From Dorea sp. AF36-15AT (GTDB lineage Bacteria > Bacillota > Clostridia > Lachnospirales > Lachnospiraceae): a DNA stretch of 64,000 bases. Where the stretch lies: positions 1 through 64,000 of the forward strand of contig NZ_QUDV01000004.1 of assembly GCF_003477705.1 (NCBI RefSeq). The letters are read 5' to 3'. The first letter of the stretch is position 1; every line of letters starts with the position of its first letter. A program made the translations under genes and the position numbers. Positions 48,932-57,113 of this stretch are shown in pieces. The notes under the pieces are model-generated. The model did no database searches. It was not told the origin of the DNA and saw nothing but the letters and a program-made list of their open reading frames with translations.

Positions 48932-50054
48932 GAATGTTAAGAAATATACCGAAAATTGTAACTTTGAAGACGCAGAAATATACATAGAGGGAGAACTGTT
49001 TGCCGGATCTGTCACAGAAGATGCTTCGGAGCCAGTGATCGATGGTGAAGGTGCATATGCCCTTCCCGGTCTCATCGATCTGCATTTCCACGGATGCATT
49101 GGTGCAGACTTCTGTGACGGATCCAGGGAAGCCCTGGAAAAAATCAGTGCATATGAGGCTTCGGTAGGTGTTACAACGATCGCGCCTGCAACTATGACAC
49201 TTCCGACAACTGAACTGGAACAGATTCTTGCAAATGCTGCTGAGTATCAGAAGAATCCTGCACCGGGAGCGGATCTTGTGGGAATCAACATGGAAGGACC
49301 ATTTATCAGTCCGGCAAAGAAAGGCGCGCAGGATGAGAGGAATATCATTCCGTGTGATGTAGATATCTGCCGCAGATTTTTGGAGGCTTCAAAAGGATTG
49401 GTGAAGTTTATTGGCATTGCACCGGAAGAAAGTGAAGATGCGGTATCGTTCATCAGAGAAGTAAAGGATGAAGTCCATGTGTCGCTGGCGCATACGAATG
49501 CAGACTATGATACGGCACTTGCGGCATTTCAGGCAGGTGCAGATCATGCGGTGCATCTTTATAATGCCATGCCGCCATTTACACATCGGGCACCAGGTGT
49601 GGTGGGAGCAGCTGCAGACTGCGAACATGTGTGGGCCGAACTGATCTGTGATGGCGTTCATATCCACCCGGCAACTGTAAGAGCCACATTTAAGATGCTT
49701 GGTGATGACCGTATTGTACTGATCAGTGACAGCATGCGTGCGACAGGTATGCCGGACGGTGTTTATACCCTGGGCGGACTTGATGTACAGGTAAAGGGCA
49801 ATCGGGCAACGCTGGTATCGGACGGAGCACTGGCGGGTTCGGTAACGAATCTTATGGACTGTATGCGCACCGCAGTGAAGAAGATGGATATTTCATTGGA
49901 ATCAGCAGTGAAATGTGCAACGATTAATCCGGCCAGATGCCTTGGTGTTGATAAGGAGTATGGCAGTATTACTGCAGGAAAGTATGCGGATTTGGTTCTG
50001 TTGGATCAGGATCTGAATATAAAGCGAATTATTAAAAAAGGTGCACTGTTATAA
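48921..50054 (+). CDS. nagA: N-acetylglucosamine-6-phosphate deacetylase
   Basis: 377 residues. PGLIDLHFHGCIG (His-x-His), the catalytic/metal Glu in GINMEGPFISP, His residues in VSLAHTNADYDT and HAVHLYNAMPPFTHRAPG, and the catalytic Asp in RIVLISDSMRATG match NagA. It removes acetate from GlcNAc-6-P. Its start lies within the end of the kinase gene and nagB follows after 20 bases. Confidence 0.95.
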   Translation: MIIKNVKKYTENCNFEDAEIYIEGELFAGSVTEDASEPVIDGEGAYALPGLIDLHFHGCIGADFCDGSREALEKISAYEASVGVTTIAPATMTLPTTELEQILANAAEYQKNPAPGADLVGINMEGPFISPAKKGAQDERNIIPCDVDICRRFLEASKGLVKFIGIAPEESEDAVSFIREVKDEVHVSLAHTNADYDTALAAFQAGADHAVHLYNAMPPFTHRAPGVVGAAADCEHVWAELICDGVHIHPATVRATFKMLGDDRIVLISDSMRATGMPDGVYTLGGLDVQVKGNRATLVSDGALAGSVTNLMDCMRTAVKKMDISLESAVKCATINPARCLGVDKEYGSITAGKYADLVLLDQDLNIKRIIKKGALL

Positions 50055-50074
50055 GTGCCGAGAAGGAGGACGTT

Positions 50075-50803
50075 ATGAAAATATACAAAGCAAAAGATTA
50101 TCAGGATATGAGCAGAAAGGCAGCAAATATTATTTCTGCACAGGTAATCACAAAACCGGACTGCGTGCTGGGGCTGGCTACCGGTTCTACGCCGGAAGGC
50201 ATGTATGCGCAGCTTGTGGAATGGTACAAAAAGGGAGATCTTGATTTCTCAGAAGTGAAGAGCGTGAATCTGGATGAGTACAGAGGAATGACCAGAGATA
50301 ACGATCAGAGCTATTATTATTTTATGCACAAACATCTCTTTGATCATGTAAATATTGATCCGGCGAATACACACCTTCCAAATGGTATTGCAGAGGATCC
50401 ACAGGAAGAATGCATCCGCTATGAGAATCAGATTAAGAGTATGGGTGGAGTGGATCTCCAGCTTCTAGGTATGGGACACAATGGACATATCGGATTCAAT
50501 GAGCCGGGTGATGAATTTACCAAGATGACCAACTGTGTAGATCTGCAGGAGAGCACAATTGAGGCAAATAAGAGATTTTTCGCATCTGCAGATGATGTGC
50601 CGAAACAGGCGTATACAATGGGTATCGGAACAATCATGCGTGCAAAGAAGGTACTTCTGATGGTCAGTGGAGAGGATAAAGCTGAGACATTAGCAAAAGC
50701 ACTGTGTGGACCGATTACACCGAAGGTGCCGGCATCTGTCCTGCAACTTCATAATGACGTGGTAGTAGTAGCGGATGAAGCAGCACTGTCCGCTATGAAA
50801 TAA
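50075..50803 (+). CDS. nagB: Glucosamine-6-phosphate deaminase
   Basis: 242 residues. CVLGLATGSTPEGMYAQLVEW, VNLDEYRGM and LGMGHNGHIGFNEPG are the NagB active-site blocks. It converts glucosamine-6-P to fructose-6-P and ammonia, feeding glycolysis. The length is short-form, like Bacillus NagB. It ends the kinase-nagA-nagB unit; the next gene has its own shared-type promoter. Confidence 0.96.
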   Translation: MKIYKAKDYQDMSRKAANIISAQVITKPDCVLGLATGSTPEGMYAQLVEWYKKGDLDFSEVKSVNLDEYRGMTRDNDQSYYYFMHKHLFDHVNIDPANTHLPNGIAEDPQEECIRYENQIKSMGGVDLQLLGMGHNGHIGFNEPGDEFTKMTNCVDLQESTIEANKRFFASADDVPKQAYTMGIGTIMRAKKVLLMVSGEDKAETLAKALCGPITPKVPASVLQLHNDVVVVADEAALSAMK

Positions 50804-50863
50804 AGCAAAAATGCACAAAAAGTAAACGTTTAAAAATTTGGTGATCCGAAGTATTGAGCAGAT

Positions 50864-50919
50864 TGTGCAAATTAAATAACTGATAATGCAAAGCAATTTG
50901 TGCAAGATTGCGAGAGAAT
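50864..50919 (+). promoter_or_regulatory. Shared operator-promoter, copy 2 (first sugar ABC operon)
   Basis: TGTGCAA at 50864-50870 and 50899-50905 with 28 bases between; the middle contains GATAATGCAAAG, also found in copy 3. Eight bases on lies GAGAAT (50914-50919) at the -10 position. The start codon of the binding protein is 42 bases further. Confidence 0.75.
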
Positions 50920-50960
50920 GAATATAGCGTATTATATTCAGTACTAAAGGAGGATAAGGT

Positions 50961-52289
50961 ATGAAAAAGAGGAACCGTATACTTTCTGTTCTGCTTTGCG
51001 CGGCTATGGTGGCCGGACTTGCAGGATGCGGAAGCAAGAACGATTCAGAGGAGTCAGGCGAAAAGGATGGAAAGATTAAGCTGACATTCTCTACATCCGT
51101 TTATGTAGAGGAACCACATCAGAAAGCAATCGATGCCCTTCTGGAAGCCTACAACAAAAAGAACCCAGATATTGAGATCGAGGTTCTTGGAGCTGGTTAT
51201 GATGGATATTGGGATAATATTACCAATGAGATCCAGTCAGGAACGGCAAGTGACATGATCCAGGTATATCCGGAGAATATCTCTACTTACCAGGCTCTGA
51301 AACCAGAAGGAACATTCGTTAATCTTGATGATTACATGAGTGACGATCTGAAATCTAAACTGACCGGACAGGATATGTGTACTGTAGATGGACAGACACT
51401 GGCTATCTCAAGTTATGCATGGGGAACTACTGGTATCTTCTATCGCAAGTCTATGCTGGAAGAGAAAGGTATCAACCCGGATGACATTAAGACACTGGAT
51501 GACTTCAGAGATGCATGCTTAAAGTTCACAAAGGATGGAGGATATGCAACAGGTATCGTATCCGGAACTCATGCATTTACTGTAAGTGAATGGAACCGAC
51601 TGGTTGCAAGACCGGTATCCGGTGGACTTTACTTCCCGAATGGAGAGAGTGAGCCTTACACAGCAGACAATGTAAATGTTAACTGTGATGCCAACGTATG
51701 GGCTGCTCAGTGGTGGCAGGATTTTATTCTGAAAGACAAAGCTGCTAAGCTTGTAACAGATAAGAGTGATGTGCGTGAGATGTTCTGGAATGGTGAAGTT
51801 CCATTCTGTATGGACGGACCTTGGTTCGTAGGTATGACAAGTGACGATGTCCTGGAAGATACAGGCATCATCGCTCAGCCGGATATCGTATACAATGGCG
51901 AGACATACAAACCAAACCCGACCAATTATCCACTGGTTACTATGATCAACAAAGACTGCAAGCACCCACAGGAAGCATATGATTTCCTTGAGTGGATGAC
52001 TACAGATGAAGCACAGGCTATTATCGCTGACTGCGGTATGATCCCAAGTAACACAGATTACTCTACAAGTGATGAGTACATTAAGAATCACGAGCTTGAG
52101 TACAAGATCGTAGACTTTATGCAGAATAATTACACAACTCTGATCGCTGACCCTAACATCCCACAGCTTGGTGAGATTTCTCAGATCATGCTGGATGCAT
52201 GCCAGCATATGTTCTCAGAGCAGGGAGCAGATGTTAAGAGTGAGATGGATGATGCACAGTCTAAGATTGAAGAAGTAATGAATAAATAA
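50961..52289 (+). CDS. Carbohydrate ABC transporter substrate-binding lipoprotein (family 1)
   Basis: 442 residues. Lipoprotein signal with lipobox LAGC, then an SBP family 1 fold: KLTFSTSVYVEEPHQKAIDALLEAYNKKNPDIEIEVLGAGY and GTTGIFYRKSMLEEKGI are typical of sugar-binding proteins. With the amino-sugar genes upstream, likely ligands are GlcNAc, chitobiose or mucin/milk-derived oligosaccharides (inference). Strong AAAGGAGG site. The cognate permeases follow; no ATPase gene is nearby, so a shared MsmX/UgpC-like ATPase encoded elsewhere is expected. Confidence 0.92.
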   Translation: MKKRNRILSVLLCAAMVAGLAGCGSKNDSEESGEKDGKIKLTFSTSVYVEEPHQKAIDALLEAYNKKNPDIEIEVLGAGYDGYWDNITNEIQSGTASDMIQVYPENISTYQALKPEGTFVNLDDYMSDDLKSKLTGQDMCTVDGQTLAISSYAWGTTGIFYRKSMLEEKGINPDDIKTLDDFRDACLKFTKDGGYATGIVSGTHAFTVSEWNRLVARPVSGGLYFPNGESEPYTADNVNVNCDANVWAAQWWQDFILKDKAAKLVTDKSDVREMFWNGEVPFCMDGPWFVGMTSDDVLEDTGIIAQPDIVYNGETYKPNPTNYPLVTMINKDCKHPQEAYDFLEWMTTDEAQAIIADCGMIPSNTDYSTSDEYIKNHELEYKIVDFMQNNYTTLIADPNIPQLGEISQIMLDACQHMFSEQGADVKSEMDDAQSKIEEVMNK

Positions 52290-52308
52290 TAAATACGCAA
52301 TGGCGCGA

Positions 52309-52331
52309 GAATGCCAGCCTGCCTGGCATTC
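52309..52331 (+). terminator. Hairpin between binding-protein and permease genes
   Basis: GAATGCCAG (52309-52317) pairs with CTGGCATTC (52323-52331). Only a short T-stretch follows, so it probably reduces rather than stops transcription, or protects the upstream message. Confidence 0.6.
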
Positions 52332-52380
52332 TTGCATATAGAAAGAAATGAAGCGACAAGCTTCAGGGAGTGGTAGAAAC

Positions 52381-53283
52381 ATGGATATGGGAAAAAAGAG
52401 ACAATTAAAGAAGAAGATGGAACCATACCTTTTTCTGGCACCTTTGCTGGTGATATTACTGGTCTTTCTGCTGATACCGATCGTGAAAGCGGCGATCATG
52501 AGTTTCCAGTATTACTACATAGTAAGACCATCGGCAGATGGTAATTATTTTGTGGGATTGGATAACTATAAGAACCTGCTTTCGGATTCGAATTTTTATA
52601 ATTCTGTTAAGGTAACAGTGATCTATATCCTGGTAACCGTGCTTGGAAGATATGTATTAGGATTCCTTACAGCCCTGCTGCTGAATACCAAGTTTAAAGG
52701 AAGAGGAATTGCCCGTGCGCTGGTAATTATTCCGTGGGCAGTACCGGAGGTTGTGGCTTGTCTGGTATGGATGCTGATGTATGACCGAGATTACGGTATT
52801 ATCAACTTCTTGCTGAATAATGCAGGTATTCTGTCGCAGAACATTGCTTACCTGCAGGACGTAAAGGTTGCATTACCGGCGGCGATGGTGGTTAATATCT
52901 GGAAAGGATTTCCATTTGTGGCAATTATGCTTCTGGCTGGTATGCAGAGCATTTCGGAAGATTTGTTTGAAGCTGCTGATATTGATGGTGCTTCGTGGCT
53001 TCAGAAGGTACGTTACATTATCATACCGGGAATCAAATCCGTATCAACGGTAGTATTCCTGTTGCTGGTTATCTGGACGATCAAAGACTATGCGATCGCA
53101 TATGTACTTGCAAAAGGCGGTCCGTCCAGAGCGACAGAGATCATGACGATCTTTATCCAGCAGACGGCGTTCAAGTCATTTGACTTCGGTAAGGCAGCCG
53201 CAGCCGGTATGCTGATGCTTCTGGTATCGCTTGTCTTTACCTTCTTCTACTTCAGAGCAGTTAACAGAGGGGAGGACGACTAA
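52381..53283 (+). CDS. Carbohydrate ABC transporter permease, MalF/UgpA type
   Basis: About 300 residues, six membrane segments starting KKKMEPYLFLAPLLVILLVFLLIPIV. The permease loop is EDLFEAADIDGASWLQKVRYIIIPGIKS (EAA motif). ATG 52381 follows CAGGGAGTGG; the ATG at 52348 has a poorer site. Stop and next start share bases (TAATG), so it is translationally coupled to the second permease. Confidence 0.92.
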   Translation: MDMGKKRQLKKKMEPYLFLAPLLVILLVFLLIPIVKAAIMSFQYYYIVRPSADGNYFVGLDNYKNLLSDSNFYNSVKVTVIYILVTVLGRYVLGFLTALLLNTKFKGRGIARALVIIPWAVPEVVACLVWMLMYDRDYGIINFLLNNAGILSQNIAYLQDVKVALPAAMVVNIWKGFPFVAIMLLAGMQSISEDLFEAADIDGASWLQKVRYIIIPGIKSVSTVVFLLLVIWTIKDYAIAYVLAKGGPSRATEIMTIFIQQTAFKSFDFGKAAAAGMLMLLVSLVFTFFYFRAVNRGEDD

Positions 53284-54125
53284 TGAAAACCAAAAAAGGC
53301 GGCAAAGCGGTAACTATTATACTGGTAATTATTGTATGCATATTTGCGCTGTTTCCATTTATATGGATGATCTCTACTTCGTTTAAGACGAATTCGGAGA
53401 TCTATACAGCAGCACCTACATTCGTTCCAAAGCATCCGACAATGGATGGATATACCAGTATGTTTACGACAGAGACTGCTACATTTAATTTTAAGCAGTG
53501 GGCTGCAAACAGTATTTTTGTAGCATTCCTGACAACGATATTTTCCATGATTATAGCTGTGCTTGGTGGATATGGAATATCCAGATACCGGTTCAAGGGC
53601 CGGGGGGCACTCAGCTATATCGTATTGACTACGCAGGTGCTTCCGGGATCACTGTTGATGATTCCGCTGTATATTATCATGAGTAATCTTGGACTTTTGA
53701 ATACCAAGATCGGATTGATGTTAGCGTACGTTACATTTACGGTACCGTTCTGTACCTGGATGATGAAGGGCTTCTTTGATTCGATCCCAATCTCTCTGGA
53801 AGAGGCGGCGAGAGTAGATGGCGCGGGAACATTCCGTTGTTTCTTTACGGTAACACTTCCGCTGACGGTTCCGGGACTGGTATCTACAGGATTGTTCGCA
53901 TTTATCAACGGTTGGAACGAGTACCTCTTCGCAAGTTCATTTATGCAGAGCTACGATAACTGGACTCTTCCGGTAGGTATCGCCAGTTTCAAAGGTCAGT
54001 ATGCGACGGACTGGGGAACATTAATGGCAGGATCGGTACTAATCACCATACCGGTTGTAATCCTGTTCCTGTGTCTGCAGAAACACTTGGTAGGCGGTAT
54101 GACAGCAGGAGCTGTGAAACAGTAA
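53283..54125 (+). CDS. Carbohydrate ABC transporter permease, MalG/UgpE type
   Basis: 280 residues, six membrane segments, EAA loop ISLEEAARVDGAGTFRCFFTVTLPLTVPG and the typical NGWNEYLFASSFM. The N-terminus TIILVIIVCIFALFPFIWMISTSFKTNSEIY is standard for this family. It completes the first importer's channel with the upstream permease. Confidence 0.93.
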   Translation: MKTKKGGKAVTIILVIIVCIFALFPFIWMISTSFKTNSEIYTAAPTFVPKHPTMDGYTSMFTTETATFNFKQWAANSIFVAFLTTIFSMIIAVLGGYGISRYRFKGRGALSYIVLTTQVLPGSLLMIPLYIIMSNLGLLNTKIGLMLAYVTFTVPFCTWMMKGFFDSIPISLEEAARVDGAGTFRCFFTVTLPLTVPGLVSTGLFAFINGWNEYLFASSFMQSYDNWTLPVGIASFKGQYATDWGTLMAGSVLITIPVVILFLCLQKHLVGGMTAGAVKQ

Positions 54126-54174
54126 ATAATAAATTCGGGAAACAGACAGACTGAAAGAAAAGAGGATAAATATT

Positions 54175-55206
54175 ATGGAATTAAAACAGATTAGAATGGG
54201 TATTGTTGGAGCTGGTACATGGGGAGCAACACACGCATCAATTTACGCAGAGCATATCTGCGCTGATCCGGTTGCTATCTGTGATATGAACAAAGAAAAA
54301 GCTCAGGCGATCGCAGATAAATACGGAATCCGCAAAGTATATACTGACTACAAGGAACTGGCAGCAGATCCTGAGATCGATGCAGTAGCAATTGTTACAC
54401 CGGATTTTGCACATGCGGACATTGCCTGCGCAATGGCTGATGCCGGTAAAGACATTCTGATCGAGAAACCACTGGCAACTACAAGAGAAGATATTGACCG
54501 TATCTGTGAAGCAGTAGAACGTAATGGTGTACGCTGCATGGTAGACCTTCACAACAGATGGAATGCTCCATTTAACAAAGCAAAACAGGAGATTGCTTCC
54601 GGTAAGCTTGGCAAACCATACACAGCATATATTCGTCACAGTGATGTGAAGTGGGTGGCTACAGATATGCTTTCATGGGCTGCTAAATCTTCTATTCTCT
54701 GGTTCTTGGGAAGCCACAGTCTTGACTCTCTGAGATGGTTAGTTGATTCTGAAGCTAAGAGAGTATACTCAGTGAAGAGAGAAGGACTTCTGAAAGAAAG
54801 AGGAGTAGATGTTCCGGATATTTATCTGACTACAATCGAATTTGAGAACGGTGTAGTAGCTCAGATGGAGAATGGATGGGTTACACCAAATGGTAACAGA
54901 AATGTGAATGACTTCCTTTGTGATGTAATGTGCACAGAAGGTATGATGAAACTGAACCTGTCTGCTCACAATATGATCGAGGAGATTACAGAAGAGTCGT
55001 CAAGCGTACCGGATGTTCTGGTATCTAACATGGTGTTTGATAAGTGTAAGGGACTTTCTTATGAGAGTATCCGTGATTTTGTAGACAGACTGGTTGACGG
55101 AAGAGAATTCCGTGTAACGCTGGAAGATTCCAGAAAGACAGCGATTGCTATTCTGGCTATTCTTGAGTCTGCAGAGAAGGGTGTTCCGGTAGAAATCGAA
55201 TACTAA
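54175..55206 (+). CDS. Gfo/Idh/MocA-family oxidoreductase
   Basis: 343 residues. Nucleotide-binding start MGIVGAGTWGATHASIYAEH, acid/base-region EKPLATTREDIDRI (EKP motif) and VDLHNRWNAPFNKAK, then the GFO_IDH_MocA C-terminal domain. Members oxidise or reduce sugars, inositols or sugar acids with NAD(P). The gene follows the first importer by 49 bases and precedes the second, so it probably acts on an imported sugar. A strong terminator follows. Confidence 0.92.
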   Translation: MELKQIRMGIVGAGTWGATHASIYAEHICADPVAICDMNKEKAQAIADKYGIRKVYTDYKELAADPEIDAVAIVTPDFAHADIACAMADAGKDILIEKPLATTREDIDRICEAVERNGVRCMVDLHNRWNAPFNKAKQEIASGKLGKPYTAYIRHSDVKWVATDMLSWAAKSSILWFLGSHSLDSLRWLVDSEAKRVYSVKREGLLKERGVDVPDIYLTTIEFENGVVAQMENGWVTPNGNRNVNDFLCDVMCTEGMMKLNLSAHNMIEEITEESSSVPDVLVSNMVFDKCKGLSYESIRDFVDRLVDGREFRVTLEDSRKTAIAILAILESAEKGVPVEIEY

Positions 55207-55234
55207 GAATTGTAATTAATATTGAACATTGTTT

Positions 55235-55259
55235 ACCGGCTGGAGACAGCCGGTTTTTT
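55235..55259 (+). terminator. Intrinsic terminator of the first sugar ABC operon
   Basis: ACCGGCTG (55235-55242) pairs with CAGCCGGT (55247-55254), then TTTTT. Confidence 0.93.
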
Positions 55260-55378
55260 AACCGAATCAAGCAAGTCCCCTGCTTCAATTGCGCAAAGCA
55301 ATAAGCAGTGGGCTGGAACTTGCTTGTATCAGGAGTGGTGCAAGCCACTCCTGATAAGCTGCAAAGCAGCATTCGGTT
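55260..55378. repeat. Multi-branched palindromic element
   Basis: AACCGAAT (55260-55267) and ATTCGGTT (55371-55378) close a junction of three arms: AAGCAAGT/ACTTGCTT (55269-55276/55318-55325) with nested CTGCTT/AAGCAG and ATTGC/GCAAT; ATCAGGAGTGG/CCACTCCTGAT (55328-55338/55345-55355); and GCTGC-AAA-GCAGC (55358-55370). The last arm matches the GCTGC-GAA-GCAGC arm upstream of dnaX. A further hairpin GCGGAT/ATCCGC lies just downstream. No coding potential is seen. Confidence 0.6.
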
Positions 55379-55546
55379 ATGAGCAAGTAGCGAAGCGGAT
55401 TGCGAATATCCGCTTGACTACAGTAATTGACAAGAATGTATCAAAATTATCAAACCAACGCGGTGAAGTGGAAGATAGAGACTTTTATAGAAATAGCATA
55501 AAAATATGAACGATAAAAAGTTGCTACGCTTCTAAATGTGGTTAAT

Positions 55547-55602
55547 TGTGCAAAATAAAAGATTGATAATGCAAAGGCTTTTGTGCAAATTTATGAGAAA
55601 AT
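55547..55602 (+). promoter_or_regulatory. Shared operator-promoter, copy 3 (second sugar ABC operon)
   Basis: TGTGCAA at 55547-55553 and 55582-55588, 28 bases apart, with GATAATGCAAAG between them exactly as in copy 2. Eight bases on lies GAAAAT (55597-55602) at the -10 position. The gene starts 174 bases later; a TTGACA at about 55693 in that stretch could be a second promoter but its -10 is unclear. Confidence 0.72.
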
Positions 55603-55776
55603 GAAAGCAACATAATAAATGTGGTGTAAGGATAAGGTTGAAGATGCCCGGGGAATAGAGTTAAGAGAGGAAACTCGAATTAATTAATGCTTTGACAAGA
55701 ATCCATACACAATGCAAGATAAAATACTTGCGGTCACTAGAGGAAAGGTTTCTATTTTTAAGAAGAGGAGAGAGTT

Positions 55777-57027
55777 ATGAAAAAGAAATTAGTTGCATCA
55801 CTTCTCGTGATGTCAATGGCATTCGGAATGGTTGCATGTGGCAATTCTAAGTCAGATGACAAGAAATCCGAAGATGGAAAGACGGCTATCAGCGTTGTAG
55901 CAGCTCAGTATGGACAGAACACTTCGGATTGGTGGGATAATTTTGTTAAGGACTTTAACAAGGACAATCCAGATATCGATCTTAGTGTAGAAGTAGTATC
56001 ATGGAATGATATTTCATCTGTAATTGATACGCGTATTTCTGGTGGCAAGGAACCGGATATTTTGAATATTGACGTATTTGCAGATTATCAGGCAGATGAT
56101 CTGTTGCTCCCAATTCAGGATGTGGTATCTGAAGAGACATATAATAAGATGTATCCGGCTTTCCTGGAACAGTCAGAGATTGACGGAACAGTTTGGGCAA
56201 TTCCTGACCTTGCATCTGCTCGTGCGATGTATTACAACAAAGATATTCTTGATGCAGCAGGCGTTGAAGTTCCGACAACATGGGATGAACTGAAAGCAGC
56301 ATGTGAGAAGATTAAAGAGACTAACCCAGATGTTTATCCATGGGGTATTGATATGACAACTGACGAAGGTCAGGCTGCATTTGCATACTATACATGGAAT
56401 AACGGCGGCGGCTTCGTTGACGAAGACGGAGAGTGGGCACTGAATTCAGACGCTAACGTAGAAGCAGTTGAGTATGAGATCGGTCTTGTAAAAGATGGTC
56501 TTACCAATGAAAAACCTGCAACTGAGACACGTTATGATCTTCAGGATCTGTTCGGAGCTGGCAAGCTTGCTATGGTAATTGCACCAAACAGCCTTCCAAC
56601 ATACTGCGCAGATGGTGGATATGAAGTTAATTATGGTGTGGCATCTATTCCAACCAATAGCGGTACATCTGTATCTGCAGGTGTTATGGACAGATTTATG
56701 TGCTTCGATCATGACTACTCAGATGAACAGATTGAAGCAATCAAGACATTCTTCGACTATTTCTATGATGATGCACGTTATTCTGAGTGGGTACTCATGG
56801 AAGGATTCCTGCCGGCTACACAGAGTGGAGCAGAGGCGATGGTAGAAGCTGATCCATCACAGGAATCATGGATTTCTATCCTTGACAGCTGTAAATTCTA
56901 CCCAACAGCAAAAGCTGAGTGGGCAGATGTTAAGAAGGGCGTTATCGATGTTGAACAGAGAGCACTTGATGGTGAAGATGTTAAGACATTGCTTGATGAA
57001 CTTCAGACAACTATCGCAGGAGAATAA
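55777..57027 (+). CDS. Carbohydrate ABC transporter substrate-binding lipoprotein (second system)
   Basis: 416 residues. Lipobox-type MVAC with Cys about 21, then SBP family 1 sequence: ISVVAAQYGQNTSDWWDNFVKDFNKDNPDIDLSVEVVSWNDI and ARAMYYNKDILDAAGVEVPTTWDELKAAC. It differs clearly from the binding protein at 50961, so the two importers likely prefer different sugars. It shares the operator type with the amino-sugar genes. A strong terminator-like hairpin separates it from its permeases. Confidence 0.92.
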   Translation: MKKKLVASLLVMSMAFGMVACGNSKSDDKKSEDGKTAISVVAAQYGQNTSDWWDNFVKDFNKDNPDIDLSVEVVSWNDISSVIDTRISGGKEPDILNIDVFADYQADDLLLPIQDVVSEETYNKMYPAFLEQSEIDGTVWAIPDLASARAMYYNKDILDAAGVEVPTTWDELKAACEKIKETNPDVYPWGIDMTTDEGQAAFAYYTWNNGGGFVDEDGEWALNSDANVEAVEYEIGLVKDGLTNEKPATETRYDLQDLFGAGKLAMVIAPNSLPTYCADGGYEVNYGVASIPTNSGTSVSAGVMDRFMCFDHDYSDEQIEAIKTFFDYFYDDARYSEWVLMEGFLPATQSGAEAMVEADPSQESWISILDSCKFYPTAKAEWADVKKGVIDVEQRALDGEDVKTLLDELQTTIAGE

Positions 57028-57055
57028 TTTTAATTCACGCATAATGAACATGTAG

Positions 57056-57088
57056 ATAGGGGAGCAATTTGCTGCTCCCCTATTTTTT
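57056..57088 (+). terminator. Strong terminator between binding-protein and permease genes
   Basis: ATAGGGGAGCA (57056-57066) pairs with TGCTCCCCTAT (57073-57083) followed by TTTTT. Partial termination here would give much more binding protein than permease. Confidence 0.9.
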
Positions 57089-57113
57089 CTAGAAAAAGTT
57101 AGAAGGGATAACT

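Noticed and set aside
47987..49099. 370-codon reverse-strand open frame across the kinase and nagA
   Set aside because: It is antisense to two strongly supported genes and lacks a ribosome site and any family match.
50803..50822. Fourth TGTGCAA operator (reverse orientation) after nagB
   Set aside because: Only one half-site is present and the 35-base partner and -10 are missing.
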